DNA of 64,000 bases from Bacteroidota bacterium (lineage in GTDB: Bacteria; Bacteroidota; Ignavibacteria; Kryptoniales; JAKASW01): assembly GCA_021825585.1 (NCBI GenBank), contig JAKAGT010000018.1, positions 49,468 through 113,467 of the forward strand, written 5' to 3'. The notes below the pieces were generated by a model, which saw nothing but the letters and a program-made list of their open reading frames with translations, was not told the DNA's origin and ran no database searches. The position numbers and the translations under genes are program-made. Shown here piece after piece: positions 16,959 through 24,277 of this stretch (the first letter of the stretch is position 1; each line of letters begins with the position of its first letter).

Positions 16959-18833
16959 ATGGCAAATATGAAGACAGAAGTGGTGGAAACCGATCTGTTG
17001 ATCGTCGGCGGTGGGATGGCCGCGTGCGGAGCAGCAGTAGAAGCCGCCTTTTGGGCGAAGCAGCACGGTTTGAAGGTCACACTCGTCGACAAGGCCGCCG
17101 TAGACAGAAGCGGCGCGGTTGCAATGGGACTCTCCGCAATCAATCAATACGTCGGCATCAAAGACGGAAAGAACACGGTCGAAGATTACGTGAAATATGT
17201 TCGCAGCGATCTCATGGGAATAACCCGTGAAGACCTGGTGTACAACATCGCGCGTCACGTCGATTCCACGGTTCACCTGTTCGAAAAGTGGGGATTGCCG
17301 ATCTGGAAAGATGCCGAAGGGCACTATGTGCATGAAGGCAGATGGCAGCTCATGATCAACGGCGAGTCGTACAAGGTCGTCGTTGCTGAAGCAGCAAAGA
17401 ACGCACTAGGTGCTGAGAACATTTACGAGCGGGTGTTCATCGTCGGACCTCTGATGCAGGACGGGGTTTGTGTAGGAGCGGTTGGTTTCAGCGTCCGTGA
17501 AGAGAAGTTCTATGTGTTCAAATCAAAGGCGGTTCTGGTGGCGATGGGTGGAGCGGTACACGTGTTCAAGCCGCGGTCTTCGGGTGAAGGCTTAGGTCGC
17601 GCGTGGTATCCGCCGTGGAACTCCGGTTCGAGCGCTTACTTCACTCTTAAGGCCGGCGCCGAGATGACCTGCCAGGAAGTGCGCTTTATTCCGGTGAGGT
17701 TCAAAGATGCGTACGGTCCGGTTGGCGCCTGGTTCCTGCTGTTCAAGTCGAGAGCGACTAACGGCATGGGCGGCAACTACATGGAAGAACGCAAGGACGA
17801 ACTGGAGAAATGGGTCCCGTACGGCAAGGTAAAACCGGTCCCGGCGAACCTGCGGAACTGGCTAATGATGCTCGACGTCATGGACGGAAAAGGCCCGATT
17901 TACATGAGGACCGAAGAGGCAATCACGAAGATTGCATCGGAATCCGGCGATGAGAAGGCTGCCAAGAAGAAGCTCAAAGAACTCGAAGCCGAAGCGTGGG
18001 AAGACTTCCTCGATATGACGATTTCGCAGGCGATCCTATGGGCAGGAACCGACACGGCACCTGAGGAGAAACCTTCCGAGATTGCAGCTGCCGAGCCATA
18101 TTTCATCGGCTCGCATTCCGGCGCATCCGGCGCGTGGGTCAGCGGACCGAAGGACCTTGCACCGAAAGACTACTACTGGGGTTACCCGAACATGTCAACG
18201 GTGGACGGAATCTTCTGCGCCGGCGATGCTTCGGGCGCCTCGAGCCACAAGTTCTCTTCCGGCTCTCATGCGGAGGGAAGAATAGCGGCAAAAGCGGCGA
18301 TCGATTATATCGTCGATCACCCCGGCTCGCGCACGTACGATCAGGGCCAGATAGAGTCGTTGAAGGCCGAGATTATGAAACCCCTCGACATTTTTGGCCA
18401 GTTCAGTAAAACGTCGAGCGATCCTGAGATTAATCCCAACTATATCAGGCCGAAGATGTTCATGTTCAGATTGCAGAAGATCATGGACGAGTATGCCGGC
18501 GGCGTCTCATCGCAGTTCAAGACGAGCAAGGCGCTACTTGAAAAGGGTCTTGATCTGCTTCAGTACCTGAAGGTGGATTCGGAAAAACTCGCGGCGGCGG
18601 ACCTTCACGACCTGATGAGATGCTGGGAAAACGTTCACAGGATGTGGCAGGCTGAAGCCCACGTACGGGCGATCCTGTTCAGGGAAGAAACCCGTTGGCC
18701 GGGCTATTATTTCCGCTCCGACAAGCCCTCGATGGACGAGAAGGACTGGAAAGTATTCGTGAACATGAAGTGGCTTCCCAAAGAAAACAAGTGGGAAGTC
18801 TTTTCGAGACCGATTATCTCAATAGTCAATTGA
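16959..18833 (+). CDS. aprA: Adenylylsulfate reductase alpha subunit
   Basis: This is a 624-residue FAD protein of the fumarate-reductase/succinate-dehydrogenase flavoprotein superfamily. The dinucleotide fold LLIVGGGMAACGAAVEAAFW is N-terminal. AprA-specific blocks follow (DRSGAVAMGLSAINQYVG, RWQLMINGESYKVVVAEAA, GYPNMSTVDGIFCAGDASG). It reduces APS to sulfite and AMP in the cytoplasm with electrons from QmoABC through AprB. GGGAGG precedes the start. A strong GC hairpin follows the stop at 18846-18876. The length is somewhat below the approximately 660 residues of deltaproteobacterial AprA but no block is missing. Confidence 0.96.
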   Translation: MANMKTEVVETDLLIVGGGMAACGAAVEAAFWAKQHGLKVTLVDKAAVDRSGAVAMGLSAINQYVGIKDGKNTVEDYVKYVRSDLMGITREDLVYNIARHVDSTVHLFEKWGLPIWKDAEGHYVHEGRWQLMINGESYKVVVAEAAKNALGAENIYERVFIVGPLMQDGVCVGAVGFSVREEKFYVFKSKAVLVAMGGAVHVFKPRSSGEGLGRAWYPPWNSGSSAYFTLKAGAEMTCQEVRFIPVRFKDAYGPVGAWFLLFKSRATNGMGGNYMEERKDELEKWVPYGKVKPVPANLRNWLMMLDVMDGKGPIYMRTEEAITKIASESGDEKAAKKKLKELEAEAWEDFLDMTISQAILWAGTDTAPEEKPSEIAAAEPYFIGSHSGASGAWVSGPKDLAPKDYYWGYPNMSTVDGIFCAGDASGASSHKFSSGSHAEGRIAAKAAIDYIVDHPGSRTYDQGQIESLKAEIMKPLDIFGQFSKTSSDPEINPNYIRPKMFMFRLQKIMDEYAGGVSSQFKTSKALLEKGLDLLQYLKVDSEKLAAADLHDLMRCWENVHRMWQAEAHVRAILFREETRWPGYYFRSDKPSMDEKDWKVFVNMKWLPKENKWEVFSRPIISIVN

Positions 18834-18845
18834 TGATATCTCCCT

Positions 18846-18876
18846 ACAGAGGGGGGAATTCTTCGCCCCCCTCTGT
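18846..18876 (+). terminator. Strong hairpin after aprA
   Basis: ACAGAGGGGGG at 18846-18856 pairs perfectly with CCCCCCTCTGT at 18866-18876 around a nine-base loop. There is little T run after it, so it may act as an RNA-stabilising 3' end or partial terminator rather than a classic intrinsic terminator. The remaining approximately 240 bases up to the next gene show nothing else that I can assign. Confidence 0.65.
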
Positions 18877-19119
18877 TCACTGACCGCGACGCAGCGAAGC
18901 GACAAGAACGATGGAGACAATTACAAACGCCAATGTCCAAACAAGGGAAAAGTTACAATTGAGAGAGTACAATTTGCCATTTCGAGGGTTACGGCTTATT
19001 CCTTTTGCTGTTGGAGTTTGTACAGGGACTGGTTTTTTGAAGCTGGACCTTTGCGGGGCTATAAGGCATTAGTTGTGTGATCGGGAAGATGTTGCCGAAG
19101 ATCGGGAGGATTTAGGAAC

Positions 19120-19380
19120 ATGGAAGAAATTAAAAATTGTCCGCATTGCGGTTATCCGCTCATGAAGTGGCGTTGCCCGTCCGGGTCTTCCTGGGATGTG
19201 GAGTTTCTGCACGTTTGTTTCAACGATGAATGTACTTACTTCATTCGCGGCTGGGATTGGATGAGAACAAAATTCAAGCAGAACATTTCATACAGGTACT
19301 CGGTTAATCCTGTCAACGGCTCTTCCGGGCCGCTCCCTGTATGGTCGAAGGACGCGCTAAAGAATTCGATAATTGAATAG
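19120..19380 (+). CDS. Small zinc-ribbon-like protein between aprA and the YkgJ gene
   Basis: This 86-residue protein has CPHCGYPLMKWRCP near the N-terminus and CFNDECTYF about 20 residues later, giving cysteine pairs suited to one zinc site. It resembles the ogr/Delta-like zinc-finger proteins that I recall next to apr/qmo genes in other sulfate reducers. AGGAACATGG around the start supports translation. No function is known. A small metal-binding accessory to Apr/Qmo assembly is a guess from location only. Confidence 0.7.
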   Translation: MEEIKNCPHCGYPLMKWRCPSGSSWDVEFLHVCFNDECTYFIRGWDWMRTKFKQNISYRYSVNPVNGSSGPLPVWSKDALKNSIIE

Positions 19381-19401
19381 AACAGCCGGAAGGATTTTAT
19401 C

Positions 19402-20223
19402 ATGAAAGAGCTTGAGAATCTGAAAGAGGCGGTGTTGAAAGAGTATCCACGGATGCAAAGGGAAAGCGGGTTCAGGTTCAACTGCCATGAAGGAATCAGC
19501 TGCTTCAACAAGTGCTGCGCCGATGTCAACATTTTTCTGACTCCGTACGACGTCATACGGCTGAAAAACAGGCTGAAAATCTCTTCCCAGGAGTTCCTTG
19601 ACAAGTACACTTTATTGCCGATCGACGAGAGCCAGAATCATCCGGTTGTCATGCTGAAAATGATGGCGGACGAAGACAAATCGTGTCCATTCGTGCGCGC
19701 AGGAGGGTGCTCGGTGTATGGAGACAGGCCATGGTCATGCCGGATGTTCCCGCTCGGGGTTGCCTCTCCAAAGGAGAGCAATGGATGTGACGGTGGAGAA
19801 TTCTACTTCATGATTGAGGAGCCAGTCTGCCAGGGTTACCTGCAAGAGAAGCATCAGACAGTCGGCGAATGGGTTGAAGAACAAGGCGTCGGCCAATATT
19901 CCGAAATGGGAGAACTGTTCAAGGAAGTCTCCCTGCATGATTTCTTCAAAGAGAGAAAACAGCTCACTCCCGCCAAGCTGGAGATGTTTTACACGGTCTG
20001 CTACAACATCGATAAGTTCAGGGAATTCATTTTCGGAAGCTCCTTCCTGAAGAGATTTGACGTTGAAGAGGAGACCGTCAATGATATAAGAACAGATGAC
20101 GAGGAGTTGCTGAAGTTCGGTTTCAACTGGCTCAAGTATTGCTTATTTGGTGATAAGACGATGCGAGTGAGGGCGGGCAATGATGCGGCTCCCCGGGTCG
20201 ACACCGCGGCGAATGTCGGATAA
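19402..20223 (+). CDS. YkgJ-family cysteine-cluster protein
   Basis: This 273-residue soluble protein has the YkgJ/UPF0153 cysteine pattern: CHEGISCFNKCCADV near residues 30-44, then CPFVRAGGCSVYGDRPWSCR around residues 95-114. This family is annotated as putative zinc- or iron-chelating and may carry an Fe-S cluster. A GGAAGGA Shine-Dalgarno precedes the ATG. Its place between aprA and qmoC suggests a maturation or electron-transfer accessory role in APS reduction, which is inference. The C-terminal approximately 130 residues have no family I recognise. Confidence 0.75.
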   Translation: MKELENLKEAVLKEYPRMQRESGFRFNCHEGISCFNKCCADVNIFLTPYDVIRLKNRLKISSQEFLDKYTLLPIDESQNHPVVMLKMMADEDKSCPFVRAGGCSVYGDRPWSCRMFPLGVASPKESNGCDGGEFYFMIEEPVCQGYLQEKHQTVGEWVEEQGVGQYSEMGELFKEVSLHDFFKERKQLTPAKLEMFYTVCYNIDKFREFIFGSSFLKRFDVEEETVNDIRTDDEELLKFGFNWLKYCLFGDKTMRVRAGNDAAPRVDTAANVG

Positions 20224-20248
20224 AATAAACATCTAAGAAGCACGACTT

Positions 20249-21433
20249 ATGGGCGAGCGAAATTTCGTTAAACCTGATCCACAGTTCATTGCAGATATCA
20301 AGCATTTCGGCGGGGAAAGTCTCAAGAAGTGCTATCAATGTGCTACCTGTACATCCACCTGTCCACTCTCTACGGAGGAGAACGGGTTCCCCCGCAGGCA
20401 GATGCTCCTCGCCGAATGGGGGCTGAAGGACCGGCTGCTCGAAGACCCCGGACCGTGGCTTTGCTTCTATTGCGGCGACTGCTCCGAACGATGTCCACGG
20501 AACGCCGATCCGGGCGAAACCATGATGGCGATGCGAAGGTATCTGACCTCCCAATATGATTGGACAGGTCTGTCCCGCCTGATGTACGGGTCGGTCTTCT
20601 GGGAAGTCGGCATCCTCGCAGCGGTCGCTGCTGTCGTGTTGCTTCTGTTTACGCTGCCGCACGATTATGGCTTCGGTTTATTGAGCCGTTCCGGTTCGAC
20701 GCCTTTGTCGACCGTGATGCTCGATAAATTTGCGCCGGTCGGTATCATGGATTGGGGCGACAGAATCATGGCGGGTATTTTAGGAGTGCTGCTGCTCATC
20801 AATGCGGCGCGGATGTTCTCAGGCTTGACCCGAAGTGACAAGGTGCCGCTTACCACATATATCTCTCAGCTTCCGCATTTCATATTCCAGGGCCTAACAC
20901 AGATTCGATGGAGGGACTGCGGAAGCAGAGCCGGGATCAAGAACTGGCTGCGGCATCTCTTCCTCGTCAGCGGGTATGCGATCATGTTCACGCTCGTCGT
21001 CGTGTTTCTGCCGTGGTTCCAGGTTGAGAATACAAGCCTGCACTGGACCAGTTTCCTGGGCTATTACGCGACAGCGGTTCTTCTGGCATCTACGGTATGG
21101 ATTATGATCGACAGGTCTAAGAAGAGATCCGGGATGCACGGATTCAGTCATTTCTCGGATTGGCTCTTCCCTATACTACTCTTCCTTGCAGCGCTCACCG
21201 GCATTCTGCTCCACGTTTTCCGCGTGACGGACATGCCGATGGCGACATATGTCACATACATGATCCATATGGCAATCGTGGTTCCCATGCTTGTTGTAGA
21301 GGTCCCTTTCGGCAAGTGGGGACATTTGTTGTACAGGCCACTTGCGATCTATGTCGAGGCCGTGAGAAGCAGGGTCCGGCATTCTGCGGTGTCAGAAGTG
21401 ACCGCCGTGGGTCATATGGTGGAACAGGTGTGA
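20249..21433 (+). CDS. qmoC: QmoC, HdrC/HdrE-like membrane subunit
   Basis: This is a 394-residue fusion. The N-terminal ferredoxin part has two cysteine sets (CYQCATCTSTCP and CFYCGDCSERCP, about residues 31-85) like HdrC. The C-terminal part has about six hydrophobic segments, starting with VGILAAVAAVVLLLFTLP, like a cytochrome b with several histidines. QmoC takes electrons from menaquinol into QmoAB. It is unusual that qmoC is separated from qmoAB by sat, aprBA and two small genes. The start ATG is 25 bases after the YkgJ gene, so they are probably cotranscribed. Confidence 0.92.
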   Translation: MGERNFVKPDPQFIADIKHFGGESLKKCYQCATCTSTCPLSTEENGFPRRQMLLAEWGLKDRLLEDPGPWLCFYCGDCSERCPRNADPGETMMAMRRYLTSQYDWTGLSRLMYGSVFWEVGILAAVAAVVLLLFTLPHDYGFGLLSRSGSTPLSTVMLDKFAPVGIMDWGDRIMAGILGVLLLINAARMFSGLTRSDKVPLTTYISQLPHFIFQGLTQIRWRDCGSRAGIKNWLRHLFLVSGYAIMFTLVVVFLPWFQVENTSLHWTSFLGYYATAVLLASTVWIMIDRSKKRSGMHGFSHFSDWLFPILLFLAALTGILLHVFRVTDMPMATYVTYMIHMAIVVPMLVVEVPFGKWGHLLYRPLAIYVEAVRSRVRHSAVSEVTAVGHMVEQV

Positions 21434-21480
21434 TTTCGTGGCTGCTTCAAAGTTGCGTCACTGATGTGAATTAAATCCTA

Positions 21481-21546
21481 TCCCGACGCATGTCGGGAGC
21501 ACCAATATCTTGAGCACTCGGCTGGAGCTTATTACGGCCCAGCCGA
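21481..21546. other. Two small hairpins after qmoC
   Basis: TCCCGAC/GTCGGGA (21481-21487 with 21492-21498) and TCGGCTGG/CCAGCCGA (21518-21525 with 21539-21546) are perfect inverted repeats of seven and eight bases. The second is followed by AAAAGGAGC rather than T residues. They could end the sulfate-reduction transcript or form the leader of the next gene. Confidence 0.4.
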
Positions 21547-21563
21547 AAAGGAGCAGGGAGTGA

Positions 21564-21959
21564 ATGGCGCTAGTCCAGTTGATGTCAGGTGAGTCTGAAC
21601 TCGACATGGTTGTCGGTTATCTGCTGGGAGCGGGGCTGATCATTGTCTCCATGTGTGTCCTTGTGGGGATCCTCTTTTTGTCTCGCGCTCATGCCAGCTC
21701 CGGTCTCCCGCAGGGAAGATCCGGAGTCATCGTCCCGCAGAATATGGCGCGCGTGTTGGGCTCGGTCATGCATGGGAGGAGCATCCAGAAGGGGACTCTC
21801 ATGCTGCTCGCTGTCGGCACAATCAGCGTGACGTTACTTCTCTTTGTGTTCACCCTCGCTTTTTCCTGTATCTGTTTTGTCCACGTAACGGAAATCGCGT
21901 ATGTGCTCCCGGGTGTGCTTGCCCTTGTCTTATTGATAGTCTGTTTCAAACGACGATAA
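21564..21959 (+). CDS. DUF1634-like small membrane protein, copy 1
   Basis: This 131-residue protein has three or four hydrophobic segments (about residues 15-38, 72-95 and 100-127) and a central LGSVMHGRSIQKGTLMLLAV block. The same order and a related RLIGSLMRSRNMPGGPLL block occur in the protein at 23879-24271, so the two are paralogues. DUF1634 proteins usually neighbour TauE/SafE permeases, as here. The ATG is preceded by GGAGCAGGGAG. Substrate and function are unknown; an accessory subunit of sulfur-oxyanion transport is a reasonable guess. Confidence 0.6.
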   Translation: MALVQLMSGESELDMVVGYLLGAGLIIVSMCVLVGILFLSRAHASSGLPQGRSGVIVPQNMARVLGSVMHGRSIQKGTLMLLAVGTISVTLLLFVFTLAFSCICFVHVTEIAYVLPGVLALVLLIVCFKRR

Positions 21960-21980
21960 TACATTTGCCGCCTGCCATGG

Positions 21981-22078
21981 CATCAATTGCCCAGGGTGAA
22001 CAATTGATGGATGTGCAGCTGGCACCGAAAGAGGTTCGGGCCGGAACAACCGGCAGAGCCGGTCAGTAGTTCTTTCGG
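21981..22078. promoter_or_regulatory. Structured leader before the second cytidylate-kinase-like gene
   Basis: CATCAATTG at 21981-21989 and CAATTGATG at 22001-22009 form a perfect nine-base inverted repeat. CCGAAAGA at 22025-22032 pairs with TCTTTCGG at 22071-22078, enclosing further CCGG repeats. The first could be a protein operator or hairpin and the second an RNA stem. I see no matching known riboswitch. Confidence 0.35.
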
Positions 22079-22120
22079 ATGTGCAGTTCCTGAAGTGTTG
22101 CTTTAGAATGATGAGGACCT

Positions 22121-22939
22121 GTGGCGATAATCACTGTATCGAGGGGCTCTTTCAGCGGAGGGAAGAGTCTTGGCGAGTGTGTCGCGTCGAGGCTGGGCTT
22201 CAGCTGCATCTCAAGGGAGGTGCTGGTGGACGAAGCGGTGAAACGATATGAAGTCCCTGAAGAGAAGCTGCGCGACGCCCTGACGAAGAAGCCTAGCCTG
22301 CTGGACCACCTCACGAGGGAGAAGTCACACTACCTCATGTGCTTGAGGGCCGCATTAATCCGCATGGTGAAAGACGAGAGGGCGGTTTACCACGGGCACG
22401 CCGGGCATTTGTTGCTGAGGGGAATTCCACATCTGGTGCGGGTAAGGGTAATTGCGAGCATGGAGTTCCGTACACGAGCTGTGATGGACAGCCAGCATGT
22501 GGGCAGGAAAGAAGCCGTCGAATATATCGAAAATGTCGACAAAGAGAGAAGCAAGTGGACCGAATTCCTCTACCATGAGGATTGGAACGATCCCTCGCAA
22601 TACGACCTCGTTCTGAACATTGACCAGCTGGGCATTCTCGATGCTTGTGAGGTCGTATGCCGTGCCGCGACTATGGAGCAATATAAAATGACGCAGGAAT
22701 CACAGATAATGCTGGATAACCTGGCGCTCAGCACGGAGGTGAGGGGAGTGATCGCGTGCGATGCAGCCCGGAAAGGTGTGGCCGATGCCGGAGTTGAGAT
22801 CGAAGCAGACGATGGCATAATCACGATAAGCGGGACGGCAGCTTCGCTTGAGGATGCCGACAGGATCCGCGATCTTATAGCCTCCGTGCCCGGCGTGAGA
22901 GCCTTCAACTCGAAGATTGAGGTCTGGCCGCATTGGTGA
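22121..22939 (+). CDS. Cytidylate-kinase-like protein with C-terminal BON domain, paralogue 2 (intact P-loop)
   Basis: This is 272 residues from a GTG start. It begins AIITVSRGSFSGGKSLGECV, which keeps a Walker-A-like GSFSGGKS, the best preserved of the three copies. The mid-region ERAVYHGHAGHLLLRGIPHL and WTEFLYHEDWNDPSQYDLVL are shared with the paralogues. Residues about 225-272 are a BON-like domain (VEIEADDGIITISGTAASLE). The kinase fold suggests NMP or other small-molecule phosphorylation, but the substrate is unknown. It lies between two DUF1634-like genes and before a TauE/SafE gene. The BON fusion is not a standard feature of cytidylate kinases. Confidence 0.78.
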   Translation: MAIITVSRGSFSGGKSLGECVASRLGFSCISREVLVDEAVKRYEVPEEKLRDALTKKPSLLDHLTREKSHYLMCLRAALIRMVKDERAVYHGHAGHLLLRGIPHLVRVRVIASMEFRTRAVMDSQHVGRKEAVEYIENVDKERSKWTEFLYHEDWNDPSQYDLVLNIDQLGILDACEVVCRAATMEQYKMTQESQIMLDNLALSTEVRGVIACDAARKGVADAGVEIEADDGIITISGTAASLEDADRIRDLIASVPGVRAFNSKIEVWPHW

Positions 22940-23024
22940 ACGCTGCTTTGATGAAGGACTGCCCGGCTCCACTCTCCGCTAACCCACAACCCGGTTATTT
23001 TTATGACAGGCAACCCGGCAATGA

Positions 23025-23888
23025 GTGAAGGCCGTATCTATGTTTAGTGTCCCCGTTCTTGTTCTGATCTCAATCCTCGTTGGAGTACTGGGTTCTTTGA
23101 CAGGGTTGGGAGGCGCGAGCATCCTCGTCCCCATACTCGTACTTTGCGGGATACCGATGAAGGAAGCTGTGGCATCGACGATGGCAACCATCATAGCGAC
23201 CTCTGCGAGCTCCAGCGTCTTTAATCTGAGGAACAGGATAGCAAACGTCAGGATCGCTCTTTACCTGGAGATATTTACGGTCACCGGTGCAATTATCGGG
23301 GCGACCATAACGAAACTTATCTCTCCAGTTTACCTGTACTTCTTCTTCGCGGCGTTCCTGCTCACCTCGTTCATGAGGGTCGGCATTTTCCGGAGGATCG
23401 TCCTGGAAAGGCTGCTTTCCCCGTCGAAAGAGCTGGACAGGTTTTCCCGTTTCCTCAATCTGAACGGCAGTTACATCGATGCGGTGAGAGAACGGCTAAT
23501 CGAATACAGGGCGAGGAACGCATTTTGGGGAGGAGTGGGAATGTTCGTTGCCGGTCTTGCCGCAGGAATGCTGGGCATCGGGGCGGGCGCGTTCAAGGTG
23601 ACAGTACAGGAGAACATACTCGGTTTGCCGCCGAAAGTGTCCAGCGCCACGAGCAACCTAATCATCGGCATGACCGCCTTGGCAGCTACGAGCGTATATT
23701 TGTCATGCGGCTTTCTGAACCTCATGCTCATGGCACCCATGGTCGTCGGTACTGCGATCGGCGGGATAATCGGCGGCAAAATCCTGAACAGGGCCACCGA
23801 TTCTTTTCTTAGAATTCTCTTTTTCACAGTCGTCTCGATACTCATCGTGCAAATGCTGAGCAAAGGAATAATGTCCCTATGGCATTGA
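23025..23888 (+). CDS. TauE/SafE-family sulfur-oxyanion permease (short form)
   Basis: This 287-residue protein has about eight hydrophobic segments. It shows two family repeats, GSLTGLGGASILVPILVLCG near the N-terminus and GMLGIGAGAFKVTVQENILG in the second half. Members export or import sulfite, sulfoacetate or related anions, and the sulfate-reduction context makes a sulfur anion likely. GTG 23025 and ATG 23040 are both possible starts; the latter has GAAGG at a good distance. It overlaps the following DUF1634-like gene by 10 bases, pointing to a two-subunit transporter. It is distinctly shorter than the tandem copies at 31.7-35 kb. Confidence 0.82.
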   Translation: MKAVSMFSVPVLVLISILVGVLGSLTGLGGASILVPILVLCGIPMKEAVASTMATIIATSASSSVFNLRNRIANVRIALYLEIFTVTGAIIGATITKLISPVYLYFFFAAFLLTSFMRVGIFRRIVLERLLSPSKELDRFSRFLNLNGSYIDAVRERLIEYRARNAFWGGVGMFVAGLAAGMLGIGAGAFKVTVQENILGLPPKVSSATSNLIIGMTALAATSVYLSCGFLNLMLMAPMVVGTAIGGIIGGKILNRATDSFLRILFFTVVSILIVQMLSKGIMSLWH

Positions 23889-24271
23889 TGCCATGTAACA
23901 GAAAAGAATTAAGACTCGAAACAGCGATGAGCTGCATTTTCGGCATTGGCGTTGCGGTCGCCTCAGTCTTGGTGATAATCGGAATTGTACTCTCGCATAA
24001 CGCCAAGACAGGTTTCGATCTCCTGACAGGGCGAGCTGACTTTATCCACAGGTCCAATTTCTTCCGGTTGATAGGGTCATTGATGAGAAGCAGAAATATG
24101 CCGGGAGGTCCGCTCCTGTTTGTGACACTTGGGATGGTGAGTCTGGTATTGACTCCGTTGCTTGCGGTCACGGCGGCATTGGTGCATTTCGTATCGACGG
24201 GGAACTTGAAATTCGCTCTTATAACTCTCGCCGTCATGGCAATTCTCATCATTAGTCTGGCAGTGCACTGA
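23879..24271 (+). CDS. DUF1634-like small membrane protein, copy 2
   Basis: This 130-residue protein has an amphipathic start (MPCNRKELRLETAMSCIFG) and three or four hydrophobic segments. It shares the central LIGSLMRSRNMPGGPLLFVT block with the copy at 21564. It overlaps the TauE/SafE gene by 10 bases, the usual arrangement of DUF1634 with this permease family. Its function is not established. Confidence 0.65.
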   Translation: MALMPCNRKELRLETAMSCIFGIGVAVASVLVIIGIVLSHNAKTGFDLLTGRADFIHRSNFFRLIGSLMRSRNMPGGPLLFVTLGMVSLVLTPLLAVTAALVHFVSTGNLKFALITLAVMAILIISLAVH

Positions 24272-24277
24272 GGCGGA

